Of a stretch of DNA of 32,636 nt, positions 8,285 to 16,338 are shown piece by piece. The notes below the pieces were generated by a model. That model saw only the letters and a list, made by a program, of their open reading frames with translations, made no database searches and was not told where the DNA came from. Source of the DNA: Flavipsychrobacter sp. (lineage in GTDB: Bacteria > Bacteroidota > Bacteroidia > Chitinophagales > Chitinophagaceae); NCBI GenBank assembly GCA_025963465.1, contig JAOQAP010000112.1, positions 1-32,636 on the forward strand, in the 5' to 3' direction. The translations under genes were made by a program, and so were the position numbers. Positions within the stretch are counted from its first letter, which is position 1, and every line of letters starts with the position of its first letter.

Positions 8285-9103
8285 ATGAAGCATTTGCCCA
8301 ACCTGCTGACGCTGGCTAACCTGATGTGTGGCTGTATAGCCATAGCTTATATATTCAGCGCCCAGCCATACCTGTCTATGAATGTACAGAGCGGCACGTT
8401 GCCTACCTGGCAGTGGGTATATGGCGCACAGCAGCTATACCTGGGCAGTATATTCATAGGCATAGCCGCTATATGTGATATGCTGGACGGGCTCACGGCA
8501 AGGGCGCTTAAGGTTTTCTCCCCGATCGGTAAAGACCTTGATTCACTTGCAGACCTTATTTCGTTTGGCGTAGCTCCTTCTGCTATCATCTTCAAGTTCC
8601 TGTGGGATGCCAATATGGGCGAAAAGAATGCCATGGATGTAAACATGCTGGCAATGGCCCCTGCATTCCTGATAGCCTGCTTTGCAGCGCTTCGCCTGGC
8701 TAAATTCAATATCACAGCTTCGGCGCAACGGTCTTACTTTATAGGTATGCCGGTGCCGGCGGTAGGCGTGGTGGTTGGTTCTTTTCCGCTGATCATGTGG
8801 TATAGCTCCCCCGGTGTACATAAGATATTTGCAATGATGGTACAGAGCAAGTGGGCACTTTACCTTATTGTAGCCATACTTTGCTGGCTCATGGTATCCG
8901 GCGTGAAATTTATAAAGATGGTACCTGCTAAAATGGATATGGCCCATGCGTGGCCCCAGCTGGTACTGGTGCTGTTTTCTGTTGCCGCCTTTTTCATGGT
9001 ATCAGTAGCAGCAATACCACTGGCATTCGTGCTCTATGTGGTGCTCTCATTCATCTACAAACAACCGGATACCATAGAACAACCAATAACGAATACTTTT
9101 TGA
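8285..9103 (+). CDS. pssA: CDP-diacylglycerol-serine O-phosphatidyltransferase
   Basis: A 272-residue integral membrane enzyme that joins CDP-diacylglycerol and L-serine to make phosphatidylserine, the precursor of phosphatidylethanolamine. The complete CDP-alcohol phosphotransferase motif DGx2ARx8Gx3Dx3D is visible, starting at DGLTAR and running to DLDSLAD; its aspartates bind the metal and catalyse. Hydrophobic segments surround it, and the 'LPNLLTLANLMCGCIAI' start is typical of bacterial PssA of this class. I chose ATG 8285 rather than the in-frame start at 8177: the extra 36 residues overlap the upstream gene and would contain the -7 promoter box. purS follows 42 nt downstream. Confidence 0.92.
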   Translation: MKHLPNLLTLANLMCGCIAIAYIFSAQPYLSMNVQSGTLPTWQWVYGAQQLYLGSIFIGIAAICDMLDGLTARALKVFSPIGKDLDSLADLISFGVAPSAIIFKFLWDANMGEKNAMDVNMLAMAPAFLIACFAALRLAKFNITASAQRSYFIGMPVPAVGVVVGSFPLIMWYSSPGVHKIFAMMVQSKWALYLIVAILCWLMVSGVKFIKMVPAKMDMAHAWPQLVLVLFSVAAFFMVSVAAIPLAFVLYVVLSFIYKQPDTIEQPITNTF

Positions 9104-9145
9104 TCTTTAAACAGCCTGCTAAAAGCGGCTATATAATCTGAACAG

Positions 9146-9394
9146 ATGAAATATACAGCTCACATCAACGTAATGCCTCTTAAAGAACTGCTGGACCCAC
9201 AGGGTAAAGCCGTGAACAGCAGCCTGCACAACCTGGGCCTGACCAGCGTTCTGGACGTGCGCATAGGCAAGCACATAACCATGAACATAGAAGCTGCCAG
9301 CAAGGAAGATGCGGAAAAGGCTACACGTGAAGCCTGCAAAAAACTGCTGGCTAACCAGGTAATGGAAGCGTTTGATTTCACAATTACAGAATAA
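9146..9394 (+). CDS. purS: Phosphoribosylformylglycinamidine synthase subunit PurS
   Basis: An 82-residue protein with the PurS pattern: 'YTAHINVMPLKELLDPQGKA' at the start, 'DVRIGKHI' in the middle strand and a C-terminal 'ANQVMEAFDFTI'. PurS bridges PurL and PurQ in the multi-subunit enzyme that converts FGAR to FGAM in purine synthesis. Its presence implies that this genome carries the small PurL plus PurQ rather than only the large single-chain PurL. Neither is in the window, so the gene is unlinked from its partners here. It is probably transcribed with pssA. Confidence 0.9.
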   Translation: MKYTAHINVMPLKELLDPQGKAVNSSLHNLGLTSVLDVRIGKHITMNIEAASKEDAEKATREACKKLLANQVMEAFDFTITE

Positions 9395-9419
9395 CCCTCC
9401 GGCTCCCTAAAGGGGGTGG
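9395..9419 (+). repeat. REP-like palindrome, copy b
   Basis: Directly follows the purS stop: CCCTCCGGCTCCC-TAAA-GGGGGTGG. It has the same post-stop position and core as the copy at 7496, and the same CTCCGGC prefix type as the copy at 10730. The remaining 9420-9569 is AT-rich with no gene seen. Confidence 0.5.
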
Positions 9420-9569
9420 CACTTTGTAGTACCGATGTGTATCATGTAATTAAATCCCAACGATTTTTTTACTGGCTAAATGACATCAGACCAAATGGGG
9501 CTATCAATATGTCTTTAAAGACTATTGACTTCATCTTTTTTGAATCATTTTAAATACCTACTGGTTACA

Positions 9570-10298
9570 ATGCGTCTTTACTTAGTACCATCGCCTATCG
9601 GCAATCTTGGGGATATCACTTACAGGGCCGTAGAGGTGCTGCAGAAGGCTGACGTGATATTATGTGAAGACACACGCGGTAGCCTTGTGCTGCTGAAGCA
9701 TTACAACATTACCGGCCCGGTAACACCGTATCACCAGCACAATGAGCATAAAGTAACACCTCACCTCATAGAACAGATGATCGCAGGCAAAACTTTTGCC
9801 CTGCTTACAGACGCAGGCACGCCGGGCATATCTGATCCGGGGTTCCTGCTTACACGGGAGTGTATCAAGAACAATATACCTGTGGAATGCCTTCCCGGGG
9901 CAACGGCATTTGTGCCTGCACTGGTCCAGAGTGGTATACCGTCAAACAGGTTTATATTCGAGGGTTTCCTGCCTCCTAAAAAGGGCAGGCAGACCATGCT
10001 GAAGGTGCTGGCAGCGGAAGATCGTACCATTATCCTGTACGAGTCGCCGCACAGGCTGGTAAAAACCCTGCATGAGCTAGCCACATTCTTTGGCCCGGAG
10101 CGCAATGCAGCCGTTTGCCGTGAGCTGACCAAAATGTTTGAAGAAACGAACAAGAATACTCTCACAGCACTTGCCGCCCACTACGAAAAGCACCCACCGA
10201 AGGGTGAAATAGTACTGGTAATAGAGGGAAACCCCACTAAGCGGTCTAAAAAAGAACTAGAGACCAGCCTGGAAGAAGATACAGACGAGGAAGAATAA
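9570..10298 (+). CDS. rsmI: 16S rRNA (cytidine-1402-2'-O)-methyltransferase
   Basis: A 242-residue SAM-dependent enzyme of the tetrapyrrole methylase fold that methylates the ribose of C1402 in the decoding centre of 16S rRNA. Motifs in order: 'LVPSPIGNLGDITYRA' (5-20), 'ILCEDTR' (30-36), 'LLTDAGTPGISDPG' near 80-92 and 'YESPHRL' near 155-161, all characteristic of RsmI. ATG 9570 is chosen because the family begins with 'LYLVPTPIGNL'; the 15 extra residues of an upstream start have no counterpart. The acidic/lysine C-terminal tail ends in 'EEDTDEEE'. Confidence 0.94.
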   Translation: MRLYLVPSPIGNLGDITYRAVEVLQKADVILCEDTRGSLVLLKHYNITGPVTPYHQHNEHKVTPHLIEQMIAGKTFALLTDAGTPGISDPGFLLTRECIKNNIPVECLPGATAFVPALVQSGIPSNRFIFEGFLPPKKGRQTMLKVLAAEDRTIILYESPHRLVKTLHELATFFGPERNAAVCRELTKMFEETNKNTLTALAAHYEKHPPKGEIVLVIEGNPTKRSKKELETSLEEDTDEEE

Positions 10299-10345
10299 AG
10301 ACTGTTGGCATTATTTATTAGTGAGTTCAGGTAAACACACCTCTG

Positions 10346-10729
10346 ATGTCGATTTACATGCAAATATTATGGCTGTTCCTACTCGCTATCCCCATAGCCT
10401 GTATTGCATGGACGGTGACCCATGAGGAAATATTCAGGGAACCAAGAGAGTATTGCATCAAATGCAGCAAAGAGGGGAAGACCCTATTGGGGCGAAAGTT
10501 TTTTTACCTGTTTACCTGCGAATATTGTTTCAGCCATTACGTTACAGCTTTAATGTTGTTTATCACCCGGTACCAGTTGTTGTTAAACGGCTGGCGTGGC
10601 TATATGATTGCAGGGTTTTCGCTGGTATGGATCGCTAATGTGTACATGAGCCTTTACGGGCTTATTAAGATAGACATAAAAGGAGAACGCCTGAAAGCAC
10701 AGGCCGAAGAAGAAAAGCTGCAGAAGTAG
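10346..10729 (+). CDS. Small membrane protein with paired CxxC motifs
   Basis: A 127-residue protein with a hydrophobic N-terminal helix (about 5-24), a cytosolic-looking loop carrying Cys37-x2-Cys40 and Cys58-x2-Cys61 ('CEYCFSHY'), two more hydrophobic stretches (about 64-80 and 86-104) and a charged tail. The two CxxC pairs could bind one zinc ion, like a zinc ribbon. The 'CxxC-F-x-H/W' segment followed by a helix is reminiscent of DUF1360 membrane proteins, but I cannot assign it firmly. It starts 47 nt after rsmI on the same strand and may be co-transcribed. Met5 is an alternative start. Confidence 0.75.
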   Translation: MSIYMQILWLFLLAIPIACIAWTVTHEEIFREPREYCIKCSKEGKTLLGRKFFYLFTCEYCFSHYVTALMLFITRYQLLLNGWRGYMIAGFSLVWIANVYMSLYGLIKIDIKGERLKAQAEEEKLQK

Positions 10730-10761
10730 GAACCTCTCCCGGCCTCTCCGAAGGAGAGGAG
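10730..10761 (+). repeat. REP-like palindrome, copy c
   Basis: Begins right after the TAG of the CxxC protein: GAACCTCTCCCGG, then CCTCTCC (10743-10749)-GAA-GGAGAGG (10753-10759). It has the same arrangement as the copies at 7496 and 9395. Confidence 0.5.
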
Positions 10762-10833
10762 ATGTTATTGTGATCAGCACAAACACACTTTACAGATTAG
10801 TGTTCTCTATAAAAAGCTGGCGATATAATTTCT

Positions 10834-10874
10834 AAACAATTTAGGGCAGCCTTTGCGGTTGCCCTAAATTGTTT
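10834..10874. terminator. Bidirectional terminator between convergent genes
   Basis: A perfect 15-bp stem, AAACAATTTAGGGCA (10834-10848) with TGCCCTAAATTGTTT (10860-10874), has an 11-nt loop. It lies between the + gene ending at 10729 and the minus gene ending at 10886, and can serve both. Confidence 0.8.
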
Positions 10875-10885
10875 CAGGGATTGAA

Positions 10886-12496
10886 TTATCTAAGCCCCGT
10901 AATTATTTTTCCTTTAGGATACTTTACTGTGTAGCCAAATGATATGGTCTTTGTCTCGTTAGGTGCTAATGACAACGGCCATTTCATAATGCCGGTAGCC
11001 TCATCGTATTCCGCGTTCGCAGTATTCTTATCTTCCAGTACTATGTCTTTATCATTGCTCACCGGTTGCTGGTCCTGTATGGTCAGGTCTATCTTTTCTT
11101 TGCGTGTATTGCGTACAGTTATTGTATAGGCAAATGTTTCACGTACATTGGTACCTATGGTCTTTACACTGCGCAGTTTTTTATCCTGCTCACGCTTTAC
11201 AATGATCTTCTTGTCCCTGCCCAGCGATATGGTCATAGTGTCCTTCACATTACGCACATCCATATAGCCTTGTCCTACATAGGTTCCTTCGTAGAAAATA
11301 TTGGTCTGGCCCGGCAACAGGTTCAGGTCTTCCCAGTTAGTGATGTTGGCCTGCAGGAATGCATCCTTATCCAGCTTAGGTACCGCGAAATAACGGTACG
11401 TTGCAGGCACGTCATATTTCTTTACTGCCACAAGATGTTGCTGTCCATCACTTGGTATTGTGTATGGCAGATCTATATCGAATGTTGTATTGATGCCGGA
11501 ATTATCAACTGATACATAGTCGTTCATAGAAGTTCCCTGTGTTGCTGACAATTCTGCACTCATATCTTTTTCCATGGTAGCTTTTTTATAAGCTACCATT
11601 GGCGCTGCATCACCTGCCGCCCTGCTGTAAACATTCGGTGTATAAAATGCCAGGTACCATGGGTTCATCGTTGGTGTGTTCACTCCTTCGTTAGGATTGC
11701 CTGTAGAGAGGCTCAGGCGTATATTGTTCCACTTCACACCGCTGTTCTGGTAGATGTTGGCTTTGTAATACAGTTTTACGGGGCTGTTGGCATCATCGGC
11801 CATTATATCGTAAGTGGGGGTCCAGCCTGCGTGAGGAACAATGTAATCGATACTGATAGCCGTAGTGATCGCTTCTTTAGCATAGAATTTCACCAACAGC
11901 TGACCACCCGGCTGGTAATCCCTCTTTTGTTCTTCGTCAAGTTGTTTGGTTAGTTTTACGATCCGCTCATCCGTCTTTTTTTGCTGGTCTTCCAGTTTGC
12001 TTTTCTGTGTCAGGTAGCCCTCCATCCGTAAGCTTATCAGGTCGAGCATTTTTGTAAGTTCAGCTACGGACAGGCCGGAGTTTGCGCCACCTACTTTCGT
12101 ATTGTCTTTCAATACGGTAAGCTGTTCATTAATGACCTTCACTTTATTGGCAATAACCTCTTTATTTTCTTTCAGCAGTTCTATGCTGTCCTTAAGCTCT
12201 TTAGCCCTTGGTGACAGCACTTCCGCTGCGAGGTAGTTGTTCTGAAAAGTAGCCGATTCCACCACTACCCCACCCGATGCCTTTACCGTGAGGCTCTGGC
12301 TGTTCACATCTCCGGCCACATTTGTAAAGAGTATCTCGTTCTCTCCTTTGACAAGATTAAGCTTAGTGCTGCTTGTCAGTTCAGCACCGCTGAGGAATAC
12401 TGTTGCAGCGTCAATGTTCAGCCTTTGTTGAGTTTGTGCATGTGCAACCGCACTGTAGCAAAGCATAGCGACAACGGAGATACGATATAGTCTCAT
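10886..12496 (-). CDS. DUF4139 domain protein (MuiA-like), exported
   Basis: A 536-residue protein with a signal peptide (residues 1-21, 'VAHAQ'), an N-terminal DUF4140-type domain ('DAATVFLSGAELT' near 28-40), a long charged coiled-coil segment (about 90-205, rich in K/E/L/Q) and a C-terminal DUF4139 region. The last contains the family-typical 'YIVPHAGWTPTYDI' and 'WNNIRLSLSTGNPN'. Homologues were called mucoidy-inhibitor MuiA proteins, but no biochemical activity is known. ATG at 12496 is chosen because it starts the signal peptide; an ATG 36 nt upstream would add 12 residues in front of it. Expected in the periplasm or on the surface. Confidence 0.88.
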   Translation of the reverse strand: MRLYRISVVAMLCYSAVAHAQTQQRLNIDAATVFLSGAELTSSTKLNLVKGENEILFTNVAGDVNSQSLTVKASGGVVVESATFQNNYLAAEVLSPRAKELKDSIELLKENKEVIANKVKVINEQLTVLKDNTKVGGANSGLSVAELTKMLDLISLRMEGYLTQKSKLEDQQKKTDERIVKLTKQLDEEQKRDYQPGGQLLVKFYAKEAITTAISIDYIVPHAGWTPTYDIMADDANSPVKLYYKANIYQNSGVKWNNIRLSLSTGNPNEGVNTPTMNPWYLAFYTPNVYSRAAGDAAPMVAYKKATMEKDMSAELSATQGTSMNDYVSVDNSGINTTFDIDLPYTIPSDGQQHLVAVKKYDVPATYRYFAVPKLDKDAFLQANITNWEDLNLLPGQTNIFYEGTYVGQGYMDVRNVKDTMTISLGRDKKIIVKREQDKKLRSVKTIGTNVRETFAYTITVRNTRKEKIDLTIQDQQPVSNDKDIVLEDKNTANAEYDEATGIMKWPLSLAPNETKTISFGYTVKYPKGKIITGLR

Positions 12497-12576
12497 AAGT
12501 ATGTGTTTCAGTAATAGACGTAAAATGGACATTAATCCACAATGGACTGTCCTTATATTTTGTTAAAGGCGCTATA

Positions 12577-13233
12577 TCAGTCTTCGTTGCCGCCCTTTTT
12601 AGTTGCACCCGGTAGCTTTTCCTTATCGAGCGGCAGAATGTACAGGACAGGCACCAGGGCGTATATAGCGTAGGCTATGTTCACGTCGATGAAGCTAAGC
12701 CCTGCTGCAAGAAGGTATAACAGCGGGCCGGCCAAAATGGACATGCGAACGTTTTTGCGCACACTTTCTTTATCAAAAGAATGACTCAGATAATTGTGCG
12801 TGTTGTAGTAATAGAACCATGTAAGCACTAACGAGGTAAGCCCGACAGTGCAACCCCACAGCGCCACCATTATTGGCTGACTGGGATAAGAGCCCATAAG
12901 ATGAGTGGGGAAAGGTATGAGGGTAACAAAAAACAGCAGAATGGTATTGATCCATACCACCCCATAGTCGCTTTTTGTAGCCATATGCATGATCTGGTGA
13001 TGATGGAGCCACATAAGAGCAACGAAAAAGAAACTGACGACCCAGCTAAAAAAAACATGCGATACTCCCTTTAACGCCCGTAGCACCTCTTCTGTATTTT
13101 CGGGATGCTCTATCTCAGGCACCTTTATTTCCAAAACAAGTAATGTAATGACAATAGCAAATACTGCATCGCTGAAGGCTTCAAGCCTGCTCTTTGAAAA
13201 CTGCCACTGTTTAAACTTATCAGAGAAAGACAT
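12577..13233 (-). CDS. TMEM175-like potassium channel family protein (DUF1211)
   Basis: A 218-residue polytopic membrane protein. The first helix carries the family signature 'RLEAFSDAVFAIVITLLVL', whose FSD motif (Phe20-Ser21-Asp22) lies at the pore-lining helix of bacterial TMEM175 K+ channels. A second diagnostic stretch, 'ALMWLHHHQIMH', follows in the third helix. About six hydrophobic segments are visible, as expected for one repeat unit; such proteins assemble as tetramers. Ion conduction is inferred from characterised homologues. The stop is 80 nt upstream of the DUF4139 start on the same strand, so co-transcription is possible. Confidence 0.88.
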   Translation of the reverse strand: MSFSDKFKQWQFSKSRLEAFSDAVFAIVITLLVLEIKVPEIEHPENTEEVLRALKGVSHVFFSWVVSFFFVALMWLHHHQIMHMATKSDYGVVWINTILLFFVTLIPFPTHLMGSYPSQPIMVALWGCTVGLTSLVLTWFYYYNTHNYLSHSFDKESVRKNVRMSILAGPLLYLLAAGLSFIDVNIAYAIYALVPVLYILPLDKEKLPGATKKGGNED

Positions 13234-13248
13234 AATGATTAATTACCT

Positions 13249-13267
13249 ATAACGAACAATCCGTTAT
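13249..13267. repeat. Operator-like inverted repeat before the TMEM175-like gene
   Basis: ATAACG (13249-13254) and CGTTAT (13262-13267) are separated by 7 nt, 16 nt upstream of the minus-strand start. It falls in the likely leader and could bind a dimeric regulator or form a small hairpin. A 6-bp arm can arise by chance. Confidence 0.3.
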
Positions 13268-13282
13268 AAAAAGGCTGTAGCT

Positions 13283-13290
13283 CAAAACTA
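13283..13290 (-). promoter_or_regulatory. Possible -7 box for the TMEM175-like gene
   Basis: On the minus strand this reads TAGTTTTG, an exact TAnnTTTG. No TTTG is found at the usual distance upstream. It would give a leader of about 45-50 nt containing the inverted repeat at 13249. Confidence 0.35.
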
Positions 13291-13374
13291 ATGAAATAAT
13301 TTTATGGATTTATGCTATTATCGTGTCTATATGTTCAGGCCATTAGGCTTAATTTTACACAGTAAACCGATAAA

Positions 13375-13617
13375 ATGAGTTACGAAAGAAGAGCAAATAC
13401 CCAATACCGCACCAGTATGGACATAGTTATGGGTATTTTTTACCTGTTCATAGGCGGATTAGTGTTTTTCATGAAATCATTTGCCAATGTTGCTATTCCT
13501 GCTGCCATCGCCTATATACTGGGCGGCATGATGATAGTAGGCGGTGGTGCCCGCTTATATAGAGGACTGAGGGTGGTCTTTCCCAAAAAGGACAACCAAC
13601 CCACCGATAACGGATAA
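13375..13617 (+). CDS. Small two-helix membrane protein
   Basis: An 80-residue protein with a charged N-terminus, two hydrophobic helices (about 16-35 and 41-58, the second glycine-rich: 'YILGGMMIVGGGARLYRG') and a polar C-terminal tail. Small proteins of this layout are common in Chitinophagales genomes with no assigned role; a DUF308-like scaffold is possible but not demonstrated. The ATG follows an AT-rich gap. The PstS-like gene downstream has its own promoter that starts at the end of this gene, so the two need not be co-regulated. Confidence 0.75.
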   Translation: MSYERRANTQYRTSMDIVMGIFYLFIGGLVFFMKSFANVAIPAAIAYILGGMMIVGGGARLYRGLRVVFPKKDNQPTDNG

Positions 13618-13649
13618 TTCGCAACATTCCTGTAACGGCTGTATATTTG
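13618..13649 (+). promoter_or_regulatory. Promoter of the PstS-like/TPR gene pair
   Basis: TTCG (13618-13621; one mismatch to TTTG), a 20-nt spacer and TATATTTG (13642-13649; exact) fit the Bacteroidota consensus. The expected leader is about 70 nt before ATG 13725. Confidence 0.6.
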
Positions 13650-13724
13650 CGGCCTGTTAAATTATTGTTACAACAGATATGAATACTCCGTATTCTTTAA
13701 ATTAATAAGTAAAATTGCGCTCTG

Positions 13725-14630
13725 ATGAGTTGGCTGAAAAATATATTGTTTTGCGGGTTGATGAGTGTTACGGCAATATCGTGCGATGATACCCCAAAGC
13801 ATCCGGACAGTGTGGGCAGGGGCGTGATAGATATATCTGCTGATGAGTCTTACCAGCCTATCATAGAAGAGCAGATGCGTGTGTTTGACAGCAGCTTCCC
13901 TGAGGCGAAGATTACAGTACATTACAAGCCGGAAGCGGAGTGCTTTAAAGATTATTTTGACCATAAGGCACGTATCATACTGGTAACCCGCCAGCTGACG
14001 AAGGAGGAAAAAGAACGTTGTGAACAGGAAAAGATATTCCCGTCTTCAGAAGCATTGGCAGGTGATGGTATAGCAGTGATCGTCAATAATAATTCGACAG
14101 ATACTGCGTTAGATATGAACGCACTGAATGGCATATTAAGCGGAGTGTACAAAAAAAAGTATACTGCGGTATTTGACAATCAGGCATCGAGTACACTACG
14201 CTATATAACCGATACAGTGCTAAAAGGCAGCAAGCCGGGAGCCAATGTATTTGCTGCCAAAAACAGTAAGGAAGTGGTAGACTATGTGTCTAAAAACCCT
14301 GATGCTATTGGTTTCGTTGGCATGAGTTATGTGTACGCCAATGAAGATACGTCGCAGGCCGGCACCTTTATTCAGAATGTAAAGGTGGTAGCGCTGCAAA
14401 ATGTTAAAGACGGGCAGTTATACAAGCCATACCAGGCATATATAGCTTTGAAGTCTTACCCGCTTACCCGCAAGCTATTTTATATCAATGCGGAAAGCTA
14501 TCACGGACTTGGCACCGGTTTTGCTAATTTCTTAGGTAGCTACAGGGGCCAGCTTATATTTCTGCATGCACATTTTTTCCCTTTAAAGGAACAGATCACC
14601 ATCAGGGAAGCGAAAGTGAATAATCAATAA
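13725..14630 (+). CDS. PstS-like substrate-binding lipoprotein
   Basis: A 301-residue protein with a lipoprotein signal (lipobox 'TAISC', lipidated Cys20) and a phosphate-binding-protein-like fold. 'VIDISADESYQPIIEEQMRV' (about 34-53) is the start of the PBP domain, 'ILVTRQLTKEE' resembles the 'SRxLxxEE' stretch, 'GDGIAVIVN' opens the second lobe and 'AIGFVGMSYV' is the usual late strand. No phosphate permease genes (pstCAB) follow; a TPR gene does, 37 nt downstream. In many Bacteroidota this lipoprotein/TPR pair lies next to TonB-system genes, which are not present here. The ligand may be phosphate, but that is inferred from the fold. Confidence 0.85.
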   Translation: MSWLKNILFCGLMSVTAISCDDTPKHPDSVGRGVIDISADESYQPIIEEQMRVFDSSFPEAKITVHYKPEAECFKDYFDHKARIILVTRQLTKEEKERCEQEKIFPSSEALAGDGIAVIVNNNSTDTALDMNALNGILSGVYKKKYTAVFDNQASSTLRYITDTVLKGSKPGANVFAAKNSKEVVDYVSKNPDAIGFVGMSYVYANEDTSQAGTFIQNVKVVALQNVKDGQLYKPYQAYIALKSYPLTRKLFYINAESYHGLGTGFANFLGSYRGQLIFLHAHFFPLKEQITIREAKVNNQ

Positions 14631-14667
14631 TTGTTTAACAATAAATACTACAGTGAGCGTACCAGTT

Positions 14668-16269
14668 ATGAGAAGAATAGTAATGATACTTGCGGCTTCG
14701 GCCATTACCCTGGGTGCAGGCGCACAGAGCACCAGCGAAGGAGTAAAGTTATATAACTACCACAAGTTCAAAAGCGCGCAGGCAGCGCTGACACCGCTTG
14801 CTGAGAAAGATGCACTTGCCAACTACTACCTTGGCCTGTCTTACCTGGAATCAGGCGATGCAGTGACGGCGAATACCACATTCTTAAAGTTTCCTGAAGA
14901 TCCGGCAAATATATCGGGTACCGCACGTGTAGCCTTTGTAAATAAGGATGCGGCTAAAGGCATGCAAATAGCAAAAGGCCTGGCTGCAAAGGGCAAGAAG
15001 AAAGACTGGGTACAGGAAAAATACGCAGCTGATGCTATCACCTATACTGATGGCGGCGACTACCAGCAGGCAATAGCATGGTATACAGACGCACTGACCA
15101 AAACTGATGATGCTGATATACACATAGGCCTTGGCGATGTGTACCGCAAAACATCTGGCGGTGGTGGTAATGCCATGAACAACTATGAGCATGTAACGGA
15201 AAAAGATGCCAAGAACTCTCTTGCATTTACACGTATAGGCGACCTGTGGTATGAAGCACATAACTACCCAAGCGCACTCGACAACTATGCAAAGGCTAAA
15301 GATGCTGACGCTACCAACCCACTACCTTACAAGGAACTGGCCAACGCTTATACGCGTTCCGGCAGGTACCAGCAGGCACTGGAGAACATAAAAAAATACA
15401 TAGATCTGTCTGACAACACAGCATCAGACAAGCTGGAATACCTGCGTGCGCTGTACCGGGCACAGAGCAGCTGCGATGCTGCAAAGTATGCACAAGACCT
15501 GCTGAATGGCGGCACGCTGAACAATGAGAACAAAACAGAGGCTATGGGTATACTTGGTTACTCACAGGCTGATTGTGGCGACTCAGTACAGGCGCTTAAA
15601 AATCTGCGTTCTTACTTCGGTATGCAGGACCCTAAGAAGATCATGTCAGGCGACTATATACAATTAGGCAGGTTGTTCCTGAAATTAGATATGCTGGATT
15701 CAGCAGGATTCTACTACACTAAGGGCATCAGCGGCGATACTGCACGTAACAAGACCGATGTATACCGTACGATAGCAGATGCATTCAAGGCCAAGAAAGA
15801 CTACTGCAAATCTGCAGATTGGTATGATAACCTTGTGAAAGCCAACCCTGAAACACAGGCAGGTGACTATGCATGGAGAGCTATTATGTTTTACTACTGC
15901 AAAGACCTGAACAAGGCAATGGCAGCATCAAACGAGTTCTTTGCAAAGTATCCTACGCAACCATCGGCACCTTACTGGCAGGCACGTACTGCAGCCGCTA
16001 TAGATTCTGAAGCTACTACCGGCGGTGCTGTGCCTTACTACATTAAATGGCTGGACGTAGTAGGCCCTAACTACGAAAAGAAGAATGACCTGAAAGCAGC
16101 CTACGAATACCTGATGTACTACTATTACAATAAGAAGGATAAGGAAAACGTAAAAATGTACATAGAAAAGGTAAGAACGGTAGACCCGGCAAACAAAGCT
16201 GCATCTGAAATAGAAGCTGCAGATAAAGTCCCGGCTGTAAAGCCTGCTCCGGCCAAACCGAAAAAGTAA
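14668..16269 (+). CDS. Exported tetratricopeptide-repeat protein
   Basis: A 533-residue protein with a signal peptide (residues 1-20, 'ITLGAGAQ') followed by TPR-type helix pairs over nearly the whole length, for example 'ALANYYLGLSYLESGDA', 'QAIAWYTDALTKTDDADI', 'PLPYKELANAYTRSGRY' and 'KDYCKSADWYDNLVKANP'. The C-terminus is a Lys/Pro/Ala tail ('VKPAPAKPKK') that may contact peptidoglycan or membrane. ATG 14668 is preferred to GTG 14653 because it starts the signal peptide. It probably forms an operon with the PstS-like lipoprotein and acts as a periplasmic scaffold. A strong terminator follows at 16283. Confidence 0.88.
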   Translation: MRRIVMILAASAITLGAGAQSTSEGVKLYNYHKFKSAQAALTPLAEKDALANYYLGLSYLESGDAVTANTTFLKFPEDPANISGTARVAFVNKDAAKGMQIAKGLAAKGKKKDWVQEKYAADAITYTDGGDYQQAIAWYTDALTKTDDADIHIGLGDVYRKTSGGGGNAMNNYEHVTEKDAKNSLAFTRIGDLWYEAHNYPSALDNYAKAKDADATNPLPYKELANAYTRSGRYQQALENIKKYIDLSDNTASDKLEYLRALYRAQSSCDAAKYAQDLLNGGTLNNENKTEAMGILGYSQADCGDSVQALKNLRSYFGMQDPKKIMSGDYIQLGRLFLKLDMLDSAGFYYTKGISGDTARNKTDVYRTIADAFKAKKDYCKSADWYDNLVKANPETQAGDYAWRAIMFYYCKDLNKAMAASNEFFAKYPTQPSAPYWQARTAAAIDSEATTGGAVPYYIKWLDVVGPNYEKKNDLKAAYEYLMYYYYNKKDKENVKMYIEKVRTVDPANKAASEIEAADKVPAVKPAPAKPKK

Positions 16270-16282
16270 AAAATATTTTAAT

Positions 16283-16318
16283 AAAAAAGCTGCTCTTACC
16301 GGGCAGCTTTTTTATTTT
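16283..16318 (+). terminator. Intrinsic terminator after the TPR gene
   Basis: AAAAAAGCTGC (16283-16293) pairs with GCAGCTTTTTT (16303-16313) around a 9-nt loop, and the T-run continues as TTATTTT. The next ATG is only 21 nt beyond the tail. Confidence 0.88.
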
Positions 16319-16338
16319 CGCATAATAATTCTCAGACC

